From Marthasterias glacialis (lineage: Eukaryota; Echinodermata; Asteroidea; Forcipulatida; Asteriidae), in contig OU452231.1 in NCBI GenBank assembly GCA_911728455.2, forward strand, positions 15,147,838 to 15,211,837: a stretch of 64,000 nucleotides of DNA, written 5' to 3'. Shown here one piece after another: positions 33,228 to 44,511 of this stretch. Made by a program: the position numbers and the translations under genes. The first letter of the stretch is position 1; each line of letters opens with the position of its first letter. Below the pieces are notes generated by a model. The model did no database searches. It was not told the origin of the DNA and saw only the letters and a list, made by a program, of their open reading frames with translations.

Positions 33228-34870
33228 ACATATGCCAAAAAAAAGTAAGGTGAAATTGGGGATGGGGAAGTTGCATTGTGGGGGGTCAAAGGTCAATGAC
33301 CTTTTAAAAAAGTTGTAAAAATTGCATTTTGGCAACTAAATGTCACACATGGTTGATCTTGGTGTCAAAATGCTCAGAATTATACTAGGAGAAATTAAAT
33401 AGATCAAATCTTAAACTTAAATCTTGACCTCCAAAAATTAGGTCAAAGGTCAAAGGTAGCGATTTATCCCCGAAATTGCATATTATTTACCAAAATTTAA
33501 AGTTTATATGAAAACTAATTTTAAAGATGCTGGTTTAAACTGAATTGGTAGGTGATCATGTTAAGATATTCAAAATAAAAAAGTAATGTAGAATAGGAAA
33601 TGGGGAAGTTGCACTTTGCGGGGTTAAAGGTCATTGACCTTCTCAAAAAGTTGCATTTTGGCAACTAAATGTCACACATGGTTGATGTTGGTGTCAAAAT
33701 GCTCAAAATTATACTTGGGGAAAAAAAAATTAAATCCTAACAATTCTTGACCTCCAAAAATTAGGTCAAAGGTAGCGATTTATCCCCAAAATTGCATATG
33801 TCAAGATATTCAAAATAAAAATTAATGTAAATAGGGAGTGGGGAAGTTGCACTTTCCTGGGTTAAAGGTCATTGACCTTTCCAAAAATTGAAAAATGTAT
33901 TGCAGCAACTAAATGTCGCGCATGGTTGATCTTGGTGTCAAAATGATCAAATTGTAGTAAAAGGAGATAAATAAAAATAGGACCCTAATGACCAAATATT
34001 GACCTTTATTATTGAGTTTTGTACTTTGTTTTAAAAAAAAATATAGGTAAGACCATAGCCTATGGATATTCCACTTCCCACACAGAGGTCTTTGTATCTC
34101 CTATAAAAACAACTAGAAGTGGTCCAGGAATGGTTAATTACCATAATGCCCTCGTAAGTCATCAATTACAAAGCACTTGCTCCTGTTATGACCTTTGACC
34201 TCATGTTTGGAGGTAAAGATTTGGTCATAAGGGATCTTGACTTAATTTTTGCCTCCTTCTAGCAACATTCAGATCATTTTGACAGATCAACCACGTTCAA
34301 CATTTATAGTTGTCGAGATACATTTTTACTTTTGAAAAGGTCGATGACCTTTGACCCCAAGAAATGCAACTTCCCCATCCCCTATTCTACCATACTTTTT
34401 TTTTGCATTATCGTGATGCCCATGCCGACCAAAATCAATTGAAATCCACATCTTTAAAAATATTTCGCAGATAAAGTTAAATTTAAGGTTATTAATAAGC
34501 ATTTTGGGGATAAACCACTTCTGTTGACCTTTGACCTCTTATTTTGGGTCAAGATTTAATTCTTAGGGTTGTATTTTATTTTTTTTGCTTCTTCTGTTAT
34601 AATTCTGAGTACTTTGTCACCAAGTTCAACCATGTGCGACATTTAGTCGCCAAAATACTTTTTTTTATACATATTTTTGTAAAGGTCAATGACCTCTATC
34701 TCCAAAATGCAACCATTCCCTATGTCACCTTACTTTTTTTTGCATATCTTGACACCCATACCTACCAAAATCAGTTGAAACCAGATTCTTTAAAAAATTT
34801 TCGCAGATGAACTTTAGTTTAGGGTTACTAAGGTTACCACAGAAATTCTGCCCCTGTTTGAGTAAAATGT
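33228..34870. repeat. Large inverted repeat of AGGTCA-rich modules
   Basis: The left arm (about 33228-34000) holds three tandem, diverged modules: GATGGGGAAGTTGCA, then GTCAAAGGTCA with TGACCTTT, then GGCAACTAAATGTC, then GGTCAAAGGT, then GATTTATCCCC. The right arm (about 34170-34870) is the same series reversed (GATAAACCACTT, TTGACCTTTGACCTC, ACATTTAGTCGCC, TGCAACTTCCCCATCCCC). It is imperfect and has no coding capacity. Folded, it would form a hairpin of about 700 bp. Confidence 0.75.
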
Positions 34871-34944
34871 TGTTATTAGTTACTGACATTCTTCAGTAAC
34901 CTATGAAATTTTCTGCTGCCATAAGCACCATTTGTTTGTTTTAG

Positions 34945-35047
34945 TAAGCAGAGCCATGAAATGGGAGGCTATGGAGGATATGGCAACAGACATACTGGGT
35001 TTTCCACTTGTTCAAAAACGCAAGTTAAAATCTAAAAAAAATAATGG
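34945..35047 (+). CDS. Weak candidate internal exon
   Basis: Acceptor TTTGTTTTAG, then an open frame including MKWEAMEDMATDILGF and a Lys-rich end, then TGG followed by a GTAAAA donor. No family recognised and no partner exons seen. It lies within REC8 intron 1 and may be chance. Confidence 0.18.
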
Positions 35048-35474
35048 GTAAAATGAACCAGTGTACCTGCTTCCACTGATTTATGTCCCAAAGTCTCTAA
35101 TTTGGCCATGTTTGACCAGTAAAGTAAATAATATTTGAAAGCACTGTACACAGACAACATACAGTAATAAGTAGGGTTGTAACTACATGTATGTAGGTAA
35201 AAAAAGATCTGTGAGAATAGGAATATACAACTATCCTGAAAAATACATCAAATGCTGCAGATAGTTTTAATTCTAAATGTCATATTTTGGTTGTATTTTG
35301 ATTTATTTAAGAAATTTTTAATATTACAAACATTGGTTGTTGTTTTAAATGATTGCCTTTTAGGATCATTTTATATTAAAATATTAAACACTATGTTTTG
35401 TGTGTGATGCGTCTTCATAACTGAGTACATTCTTTATTAAGGATCACACATGAACCTTTGCCAAGACAATCAAG

Positions 35475-37293
35475 TAAGTAAGCCTGTGACTCTACGGTTA
35501 ATTTACTATCCGTTTAAACGAAACTTTTCTAAACGGTTAACCGTTTAAACGTTTGTCGGCGGCAGGTCAATTTGTTCCAAAACTCTATGTATCAAATATT
35601 ACATGTACATGTATCGGCATGACAATGCACTAGCCAGTTGTAGCGTATAGGATTATTGTATTTTTAAATAGGGAACATTTCCTAAGCTGTAATTTTGTTC
35701 TTCACTTTTATCAACGATTCAAAATTTAAAAAACAAGAGAAGTACAATCTTCAACTAAAACAAGTTAATTCAAATTCTAATAGAGGTGCCAGGTTTCACC
35801 TCTACGGTGTTTTTATTACATTTTTGAAAGTATACTGAATGGGCGAACACGATCGTTGAAAAGATCTACCTACCGCAGAATGTCCCGTCCCACACGCAAT
35901 TTTTATTTTTGTGCCACGCTCTTGCTATATAGCTATACACACTGTACAGTGCATGTATTCTTCCTTCAAGGTATGTACGCGCATTGGTAATTGGCCCATT
36001 GCCAGACCCTAGCTTCCATCATGGAGGAAGCTGCACACAACATCAACAGTGGACACGTGCTACGGAAAAAATATTGCAGCTCACGTGCTGTGTACATGAA
36101 CACCCCGGATTACCAATCACAAGTCATACACAATCCAACAAATGAATATGTATAAGCCGAACGATCCCCGTGTATTGAAACATAGTTGAAGTCGGCCATT
36201 CACGATCACACCTTGCGGCCCATACAGTTAATAGACAGCTTCGAGAATTATACTTTGCGTACGGCCGCCACGTGAGAATGCTTAAGTTTCATTGGTGGTT
36301 GCGTGATGAGATCATGAGAAGATGTCATTAAACGAAGTGTACATTGAACAGAACGCCGATTGGTCAGCCCACATAACAGGTTTTTACATGCTATTCAAAA
36401 CAACGGAAGTGTTTGGATTTGGATTGGAGGAACATCAAGTCGCGCACAAAAGTAGAAAAGGCCAAGGAACTCCCCCCTAACAATTCATTTGAAATTAAAT
36501 AATAGTTATTCTCGTCTTCCTACTCAAAGTAATAACTTCACAAATAGCAATGGCACTGCAGGTGGTTCATCATAGAGCCAGTAGATCCCCCACTGAAGCT
36601 AAGAGTAGCGCTGCAGATTTTACACTTCACCGTGTCGTCCTGAATCTTGTCAAAACTGCTCCAAACTTGGCTGATTGACTTGCGCGGCAATTTGAATCTA
36701 CATCTTCTACGATTAGTAAAACTCAAAACTGTACTCTAAAACTTTGTACAACGGTTTTCAGTCGAAAGCAGGAATAAATCAAAGCACACCCCTCCTTATC
36801 TAATGCAAAATAGCTTTGAGTCTTGTAAGATTTTTTTTGCGACCTAAGGAAGAGATTTAAAAACAGGCCGATCATATTCAGGGTCTCTAAAGGAGCGGTA
36901 TTGTTTGTGGTGTAAAGGAGCGGTATTGTTTGTGGGGATCCTATCTCACGTCAATTGTCAGGGTTCGCTGAGCGCGTCCAATCACGCGCGCCCACAATAA
37001 AGCTCTGGAAGTATACAGCTGGAAGCTTGTCGGCAAGTTGAAAACCACAGACAAGTTATTGTAATACTGATAGTCTTTGAGGTGGATTTTTTTTCGTGGG
37101 AAATAAATAAGTATCGGCCAATTGGTCATCAATACTTAATTGTATTACATTGAAAAATAGAGTTACAAAATGCAACAAAAACACAAGGCACATTTTATTT
37201 TTATTTTTTTCGTTTAAACGGTTACTAAACTACGAAACGGATAGTGCTTGTGTAAACGTTTAAACGTTTAAACGTTTAACCGTCACAGGCTTA
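35475..37293 (-). mobile_element. hAT-superfamily DNA transposon
   Basis: Flanked by a perfect 8-bp duplication CAATCAAG (35467-35474 and 37294-37301), the hAT target length. Terminal inverted repeats are TAAGCCTGTGAC (35479-35490; an extra TAAG precedes it on the left) and GTCACAGGCTTA (37282-37293). Both ends hold clusters of the palindromic word CGTTTAAACG, or its halves, as subterminal repeats, the usual transposase-binding arrangement in hAT elements. The interior keeps one BED zinc-finger frame on the minus strand but no catalytic or dimerisation domain. Inserted in REC8 intron 1. Confidence 0.85.
36538..36726 (-). CDS. BED-type zinc finger of hAT transposase (fragment)
   Basis: A 62-codon frame with a complete BED finger: SQVWSSFDKIQDDTVKCKIC, then a Gly-Gly-Ser-Thr-Gly turn, then MMNHLQCH. 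It has the diagnostic aromatic W and F, Cys-x2-Cys and His-x3-His ligands. BED fingers are the DNA-binding heads of hAT transposases and their domesticated ZBED relatives. A stop follows soon after the finger, and no RNase H-like core follows on this strand, so the transposase is truncated or a splice to a lost exon is needed. Confidence 0.8.
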   Translation of the reverse strand: MSFTNRRRCRFKLPRKSISQVWSSFDKIQDDTVKCKICSATLSFSGGSTGSMMNHLQCHCYL

Positions 37294-37539
37294 CAATCAA
37301 GCACACAAGGAACTGTTTGTGTCATGACATTTAATTCATGCAGTTAAGCATTTGAACGTTGATTTGGATATCTCGTTAATAGTAGTCAAACTCGCCAATC
37401 CTCCAAAAATAACATAGTTGTACTGTTTGGTATCATTTCTGGAGAATTACGAAATCACATCAACAGCTAGTGTGGCCTCCTGGACATCCGTTAATAACGT
37501 AGCTACCCTGACCGAGCCTGGAAAAAGGTTGCTTCAGAT

Positions 37540-38400
37540 GTTTGTAGTTTTACTATGTATTTGGCATATATAATAATTATATCTGGCCAATCACGAAATC
37601 GCATCAACAACTTCACGTCTGCTTATCAAAGCTCTGTACCAGATCTTCACACAACCTTGGTCCGTTCAGAAGCTTCAAATGTCTGGCGAAGTATATGCAT
37701 GGTCGTCTGCTGGAAACGCAGCACGTTATTAGGCCTCGATCTCAATCTTCTGAACCAGAAAATCCTATACAAGTATACGTTGGCCTGGAAGATCGGTTGG
37801 AATTTAGAAACTTTATTCTTCCATAGTCTCGAACATCTCGAACTTGCCTTTGACGAGAAATCTTCATTACAATAACGTGGGCCCTTAAAACTGTTGGGAA
37901 TAAAATGTTGATGGTCGATCAGAATCTTACCTGATTAAACTTGTTTAAGTCTGTTACCATAAAAAGTCCCTGCCTATCCAAAAATACAATATGTCGGTCG
38001 CAGTAAAAGTATTGGGACTTGATCAAATTAAGAAAATTGTTTCATGTGCTTTGTATAGATATTAAATCTGTTATAAATGACGTCATGACGTGACGGACAC
38101 AAATATGCCACAGTGCACTTCTACATCATAACATAAGTTTAGAACTGAAAAAAAATTTGACGATCGGACGTATACTTCTTGAGATATGGTGTTTAAAAGA
38201 TTGCCTAATTAAATATGTCATTAAAACTCCGCTATTATTTAAGAACTTTAACCAAATTTACATTTTATTATAATTTCATGTACTAAGCTTCAATTTGGTA
38301 TAGGATTTGAGTCTGTCATACTTACCAATTTTAAGATTAGGCTTAAACAAAAGTGGTGTACAAATGCAATAAGATTTGACTGAAAGTATAATAATATTAA
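37540..38400 (-). mobile_element. Helentron-like body, minus strand, partial
   Basis: Follows the CTAG at 38401-38404 in the minus direction with the family head (complement of 38340-38395: TACTTTCAGTCAAATC, then TTGTACACC). It contains the GATATCTC-type module and the module shared with 4400-4760 and 10900-11380 (complement reads GCTCTGTACCAGATCTTC region). Truncated on the left. Confidence 0.65.
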
Positions 38401-40186
38401 CTAGACATTATGTGTTTTTCACTAGGACAAACACAAAGCTGTTCCGATTATTTGTAGGCATGTTTTGCTATTAGTATTGTCACCTAGAAATTAAGAGACT
38501 TTGATTTCGATTAGGACTGCAAACGTAGTACATGTACAGTAGATGCCATTGGGATTGTAATTGTTCATCTGGATAGGTCAAAATTGGGTCACGCCTGTAA
38601 AAACCAAATGTCACATATGATGTAAGCTACAAATGGTACAAAGATTATGACTCTAAATGAATTGGCTCATGAGATGTGATCTTTTGAAATTTTGAACTTC
38701 CTGTTTGGACCGGAAGTAAAGGTCAAAGTGGGGTCATTCTAATAACCAAATGTCACATATGATGTACATGTAAGTTACAAATGGAACAAAGATTAATGAC
38801 TCTACGACATTTTGCACATAAGATGTGACAATTTGAAATTTGGGGGTCACACCTGTAAATCAAATGTCACAAATGATGTAATCTAAATGACAACACAAAG
38901 ATTACGACTTTATAGAATTTAGTTCGGGATATATGACATTTTAAAGTTTTAAACTTCCTGCTTGGACCAGAAGGAAAGGTCAAATTGGGGTCTAATGTGT
39001 AAGTAAAATGTCACCCGTAATCAAAGCTTTAAAATGGCACAAAGATTATGACTCTACGGTATGTGCTTCAGGAGATGTGATTTTTTTATTATTAAACTTT
39101 GAATTAATGAAACTTGATACCTGATGATGTCACGATGACGAAAACATGTTTGCCTTACTACGATTTGTTGTTATTTACAAGGTAGTATAACTTTTTTTTT
39201 CTATGCGATGCGTTTGAACGAAAACCCTAAAAATGCAGAGATTCTGTAAGTTTCATGTAGAAAAACATCAACCGATAGAGGGCGTTATAGCATACATGTA
39301 TAAGCAGTCATAATAATTAGTTAATAACATCTGAGAACAGAATATGAAGTTTTAAACGCTAAAAGGTAGCGCTCTCCCACCGCATTCATATTTGCAGTTT
39401 TCCCAACAAAAACCTGTACAGGTTCGCAACTCCCAAAATCCTCATTGGATTAACCTGTGAAAAACAGGCGAGTGCGCACTTGTGTACAACTTTGCAGCGC
39501 AATCAACTCTGAGCGGTGAAAAGTGGCGCAATCCACACAGAGTGTACCAATGGTGCTCAGATTGAACAGTTAACGGTTAATTAAAGTGAAATTACGTTGT
39601 GCTTTGATGAATTTATATGGTCTGGGACAACTCTTTGTAAAAGCATTCATGTTTTCTAAACGATCTTTGTAATATAGCAATCTAGAATTCAATATATTTA
39701 GAAAAATTGTGGTTTTTGACCTACCAAATAGTTACACTTTTTGAGCCGTGCCTTTTGTACACAGACACAAAACGTGCCATAAATGACGTCATGATGACGT
39801 TACAGACACAAACAATCCAAATTGCACATCTACAATATTCAACAAGTCTATAACTGAAAAGAAAATTAAGATCGGTTGTAGGCTTCCTGAGATAAGCTGG
39901 AGACAAGAATGCTTAATTAATTATTCACACTGCTGTCTTATGGTTAATTTATTTATAATTATAATTTTATGATATCGTTTAGCTAAGTCAAGACACAAGC
40001 TTTAACATGATATAGAATTTATCTTACATTGATAATTCAAAGAACGGCATTTTGTGCGCAGAAAAGTCATGTGGTTAAGTCAATAGGGTTTTGGTGGAAA
40101 TAAAGAATAATAATAATAATAATAATAAAAAAAAATAAAAATCTCGACAGAAACAATAGCTGTTCCGACTGATGGTCGGAACAGCT
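38401..40186 (-). mobile_element. Apparently complete Helentron-like element, minus strand
   Basis: The only copy with both a head and a tail. The 5' end (high coordinates) is a hairpin at 40157-40186: 12-base arms AGCTGTTCCGAC and GTCGGAACAGCT around TGATG. Then come a T-rich stretch, a (TTA)n-type microsatellite at about 40108-40128, and a body with ETS-like and ATATCTC modules (38560-39080 and 39720-39900). The 3' end is a hairpin at 38411-38435 (arms TGTGTTT and AAACACA) followed by CTAG at 38401-38404 and T. Length is 1786 bp, close to the 1773 bp of unit 3. No coding frame. It begins 25 bases inside the intron from the splice donor of the exon at 40212. Confidence 0.7.
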
Positions 40187-40211
40187 AATAATACATTTGG
40201 GGCCTGCCTAC

Positions 40212-40634
40212 CTCTTGTAAGTTCTGCCATTTCGTAGCAAGAAGCAAGCAGCTCTTCCACCGAATATTGCATGGAGCAATGGGCACCAATGAAAAGCTTA
40301 CACTTGCAGAGGATTTCCCCTGCATTCACTCGCTCGGTTTTATGATTGTCATCGTCACGAGCATCGCCAACATCTTCAATTTCAATGGGTAGATCTGCAA
40401 CAATCGCGGTTAGTCTGTCGTTGTCATCGACATCGTTGCCACCGTCGTCTTCATCGCTCGTGATAGAAGCAATGCTTGACCATTCATCAACAGATGAATT
40501 GCCGTCGTCTTCCCCGTCAGAACAGCCATCTTCCTCGTTGACGAAATGGTCATTATTTCTTGCTCTAAGTCACAAAGATTGGCATCTTGGAGCTCATTCA
40601 GAGCATTGGCGAGACGCCAACCACTCTCACTCAT
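40212..40634 (-). CDS. Coding exon of an acidic unknown protein
   Basis: Reading from an ATG at 40634, the frame starts MSESGWRLANALNELQD and shifts once near 40570-40555. It then continues as a strongly acidic stretch (NEEDGCSDGEDDGNSSVDEW, later SDEDDGGNDVDDNDRL), followed by ILCKCKLFIGAHCS and YSVEELLASCYEMAELT. It ends at a donor, GAG then GTAGGC, at 40212/40211. The second frame is open from 40569 and has coding-like composition throughout. The single frameshift may be a sequence error or a real lesion; alternatively, the acidic part may start at a cryptic acceptor. I do not recognise the family. Antisense to REC8 within its intron 1. Confidence 0.5.
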
Positions 40635-41549
40635 TTCTAGTGGCTTTTTTAGATGATAAATAAGTACTTTTTTATAAACAAATCAGTTGGAAAATTATAT
40701 CATGTATGCACGTGAAGCAACAAGCATGACACACACAACATAACACGAAAGCAAAAACTGCAACATCCAATTATGTGTTAGCATTTTGATCACATGACTT
40801 GGACTCTGAACGGGCTTGGCAACAAGCTTGGGTTTGTTTACAAGTGTACCTCTGTAAAAACTATTTAGCATAATGTATACAACCTGACCTTTGTACAAAT
40901 TAGGAAAGAAGGGGTTCAAAGGTTTCAGATGATGCCACGATGGACATAGGTGTATACGGAACAGCAAAACTATGAGGGAAACATCAGTGGTATAGCGCTG
41001 CGTGCAAAAGATAAAAGGACACAAATTAGACAAAAACACAATCACAAAATCGTTTTTTCATAGCTTTATAAACTAAAATCAAGTAATCTGAAAGATGATT
41101 TTGAAAATATGGATCCTATAGAAGTAAAATAACATGAAAACTTAAAATAAAAAAATCTCTTGAAAATTACCCCTTCCTCATTGAACCGTCCATTACACGG
41201 AAAAGCAATGCGCAACATCTGACTCATTTTCACAGAGCAGGTCACATATAGAGAAAGGAGCCACCGAACAAAAATCAAGTAAATTTTGTTAATGATGGCA
41301 GTGAATATCCTTTGTCAACAGTCAAAACTTCTTTTTAAAAGGTTTAAATTTTGTCTTTAAATATTCTGCACTTTCTTCTGATAAAATAAACAGTTACATC
41401 CGTTCTTCAGGAATGAACCGTAAATAATGAGACATGATGATGACGTATCTTCGCTAGTGTGACAGCCAAAAGAAAAACTTCATCACCCATGGAAATTCAG
41501 GGAGGAAAAATGGACGATGCACGAAGGGGTGGCAAATTCAGGAAAAGTA

Positions 41550-43363
41550 GGGTAAACTGGGCTAAAAACGCCTGATTTTTAAGTTTTTGCAAAATATCTC
41601 AGCATTGCTTGGAGATATTAGGCAATAAATGTGTTGTTTTATGCAATACATATCTCCATTATTGTGTGCAAATCTAAACTCATTGGTATTATACTGATAA
41701 GGGGATATTTCCCACCCTTTTGGGGAGGAAGTTTGGCGGCGTTTTTACCCGGGCATCAGGGTAAAAACGTCCACCAGCTTTTGTTTGTCTAAAGATGACT
41801 TTACCTGAGATTTTCCTGAATATTTAAAATTAATTTAATAGTCAGGGATACTACATCAAACATTTCAAACACCGCTGGTTAACTTTAACTACAAACTCAA
41901 TAAAATGAAGGTATTCTTATGACGAGGGAAGTCGGACATAAGAGTACAAAACAAATTTGTAGGCTTACGACCTACCAACATTGCAAAGCCTAAAATAAAA
42001 ACACTCAAAGCTCTAGCAAGGATTTACTGGTCCAGGGACATTACCCCAGAGTTCCTGATCACTGAACTGCTTTTAAAGAATCAAGAATGACTAATTTACT
42101 TCTAAAACTAATAGGCCTGTTTTGTTGCTGTTCAGCAACATTCAGCACCAGCTCACCGAGGTGTTGATCGAGGCAACTCAGGTTTTTTTCTTATTTTTTC
42201 TTCAAAGAATCCTCGAATGGTGCAGAGAACACACAAATACATGTTTTCTACATAAAACTGATGGGTCTACCCTGGTTAAATCAGATAAAATAAATAATAC
42301 ATGAGTGAATGAATGAATAAATAAATAAACAAATATATACGGCCCGCGAACAATTACAAGCAAGCCGTGACCCCTTTTTCATCCCTTGGAAAATTCAGAG
42401 GCCCATATCTCAAAATCGAGATGAGATACCCTATAGACAATAATTTGTCTGTGGATAATTGTTGCCCAAATTATCAGAATTTGCTGTCAAGATTGGTTTT
42501 AAGACTGATTTTATTTTCGTGTAATGGATCCTCAAAGGCCTATGTATGTACAAGTCTACTGACATGAGGAACTTTTGGTGCTTTTGAACCCCCCCCCCCC
42601 TCCTGTGCCGACATGAAATGTCAGTTTGCTTATTATAAGAGAAATGGTTAGTGTTTAGGTACATTTGAGCATGTTGAGTTCCCTAACCAAGGAAAGACCA
42701 ATCACAGCTTCATTGGATGTTTGGAAGGGGTAGAAATAGGCCTATAAGTCCAGTATTGAAAGCGCTGTAACTGATCAAACCTGAATAATAAAATGTCAGA
42801 AAAACATTGTTCTGATATAAATGTGGTGGACTTCTAATAGCTCAAACTTACCCATGCCAAAGAATACAGCTTCAGAAAATCCTAACATTGAGGTTTTGGG
42901 AGATAAATGAAGCTTCAATACAGTTTGACATCAAAGATGCTACTGGGCGTTTTTACCCCGAGGCCCCTGATTTTGAAAAACGCCCCCTAAAAAAAAACAG
43001 TAGTAGGCAAAAAATAAAATTAATTATAAAGTTTTTATATTCTATTATTCCTTCGTAATATATATCAACCAAAATTTATAGAAAATAACACACTTTTTTC
43101 CTTTAAAAAATCATTTGAAGTGATACAGGCAAAACCTGTGATGGTCAGTTTTTAAAACTTTTTTTCGATTTTTTTTTCAACAGCACCTCTGTACCCATAA
43201 AACATGGCAATGAATTAAATTGTTTCTGTTCTTAATTTTTACATATATTTTACTTGTTAGATATATATATCCCATTTGATTATTAATCTTGTCATTTTTT
43301 ACTAGCAGTGGAAACAAGTGGGCGTTTTTACCCCATGGGCGTTGTTTTTACCCCAGTTTGCCC
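41550..43363. mobile_element. TIR DNA element (GGGTAAACTGGG ends), TA-flanked
   Basis: Left end GGGTAAACTGGGCTAAAAAC at 41550 matches the complement of the right end, which reads GTTTTTACCCCAGTTTGCCC and ends at 43363. TA flanks both ends. The word GGGCGTTTTTACCC or its complement recurs near both ends (about 41733, 41755, 42945, 43320) as subterminal repeats. No transposase frame. Lies in REC8 intron 1. Confidence 0.7.
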
Positions 43364-44223
43364 TACTTATTTTATTTTCTCGTTTATCGGAAAATGAAGT
43401 TCTAATGATTCTGAAATTTTTTCAAGTACTAGAACAGAAATGTTTTAATAGCTTGACATTGATATCATACTTTTATTCATCTTCATTTCGTAAAAACAAA
43501 TTTTTGAAGATGACATATTAAGAATCGGCAAATTTAAGTTCATTGTGTTTTGCGAGTGTGACGTCAACACGACGATGTCCCTACTAGTATGGCGGTGTGA
43601 TACCCTGTTCCAAAAAATTGCCAAAATTACAACAAAGACTCAACAAAATAGTTGAAAAGTCACCAACTGGCTTCTCAAGGTATCAAAGATGAAATAACAG
43701 GCACATAATTGTACTCATGATCATTTTCGCTTGACATTGGTTTTGCTTATTAGGGTGTTAGAAGTGCCCTTGTGTACGTATGTTACATTGCCTATTGAAC
43801 TTGGGGTACATAGATTAGTAAGTCAAGTGTCCAAATTAATGTTTCCACAGAACCAGATGGTGCAATGGACTTTGTATGGACTTTAATGGTAAAGTCTAGT
43901 CATACATGTATGCACGTTCCGGCTTGCAGGGAATTTGTGTATACCAAACACTACTTTTCTTGTTTCTTAATCTTTTTGCTACAAAGTTATCTCAGCAATT
44001 TTTGGGGAAGAGCATCCAATTAAATACCGCATCATTCTGTTTCACCTGTAACCACAAAAAGGGTCAAAGTTAATATTTAGTTTACTTTTATGGGATGGCA
44101 ATAGGTTTTTTCCACTGTGCGAGTGATGTTAATAAAATAATTAATTTGTGTGAGTTGGGGTCTGTGCACGCTAAGCAGTGGAATGTCCGGGAAACCTTTG
44201 CTCTGGTGTTTCGATTTTACACA

Positions 44224-44297
44224 ATGGCGTCTTTACACGGCTTCGGTTTCCAGGCAGGGGAAACATTTGCATGTATATACGTCATCCAGCGACTACT
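44224..44297 (+). CDS. Candidate alternative first exon of the REC8-like gene
   Basis: ATG in a strong context (ACAATGGCG) opens 24 codons starting MASLHGFGFQAGETFACIYV. Two extra bases follow, then a consensus donor GTGAGT at 44298. It ends in phase 2, the phase needed to join exon 2 only 139 bases downstream. If used, it would replace the conserved MFF start, giving a kleisin without its normal first strand and helix. It could also belong to another gene or be chance. Confidence 0.3.
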
Positions 44298-44436
44298 GTG
44301 AGTTTCTTTTTCTCCTTTCATTAGCCTTAAATTTCGCAGGCCATTTTTTTCAGGACTGTAACGTGTTATTGCCAACTTTGCCTTGGTAGAAATATGTGTA
44401 TAAGCCTTAATATTGTCATAATTTTTCTGTTGATAG

Positions 44437-44511
44437 GATTGCTGCCACAAAATGTAGATCAGTATCCCTGTCAAAAAGAGATTACTTCGCTGTCAGCATA
44501 TCCAAGACATG
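44437..44511 (+). CDS. REC8: REC8-like meiotic cohesin kleisin, exon 2
   Basis: Acceptor TTTTTCTGTTGATAG, 75 bases, donor GTAAGA. The first base completes the Trp codon from exon 1, giving the IW-IAAT junction typical of kleisins. It then encodes IAATKCRSVSLSKRDYFAVS and ISKT. Compared with the REC8 pattern (W-L/I-A-A-T, then basic, then K-R-x-Y/F, then V-x-x-x-K-T-C), every anchor is present. It ends with two bases of a Cys codon that exon 3 completes. This segment is part of the N-terminal helical region that binds SMC3. Confidence 0.88.

Noticed and set aside
44370..44389. CCTTG then GTAGAA as an alternative donor before REC8 exon 2
   Set aside because: The upstream frame has no start and does not give the kleisin N-terminus, whereas 31811-31866 gives the correct MFF start and phase.
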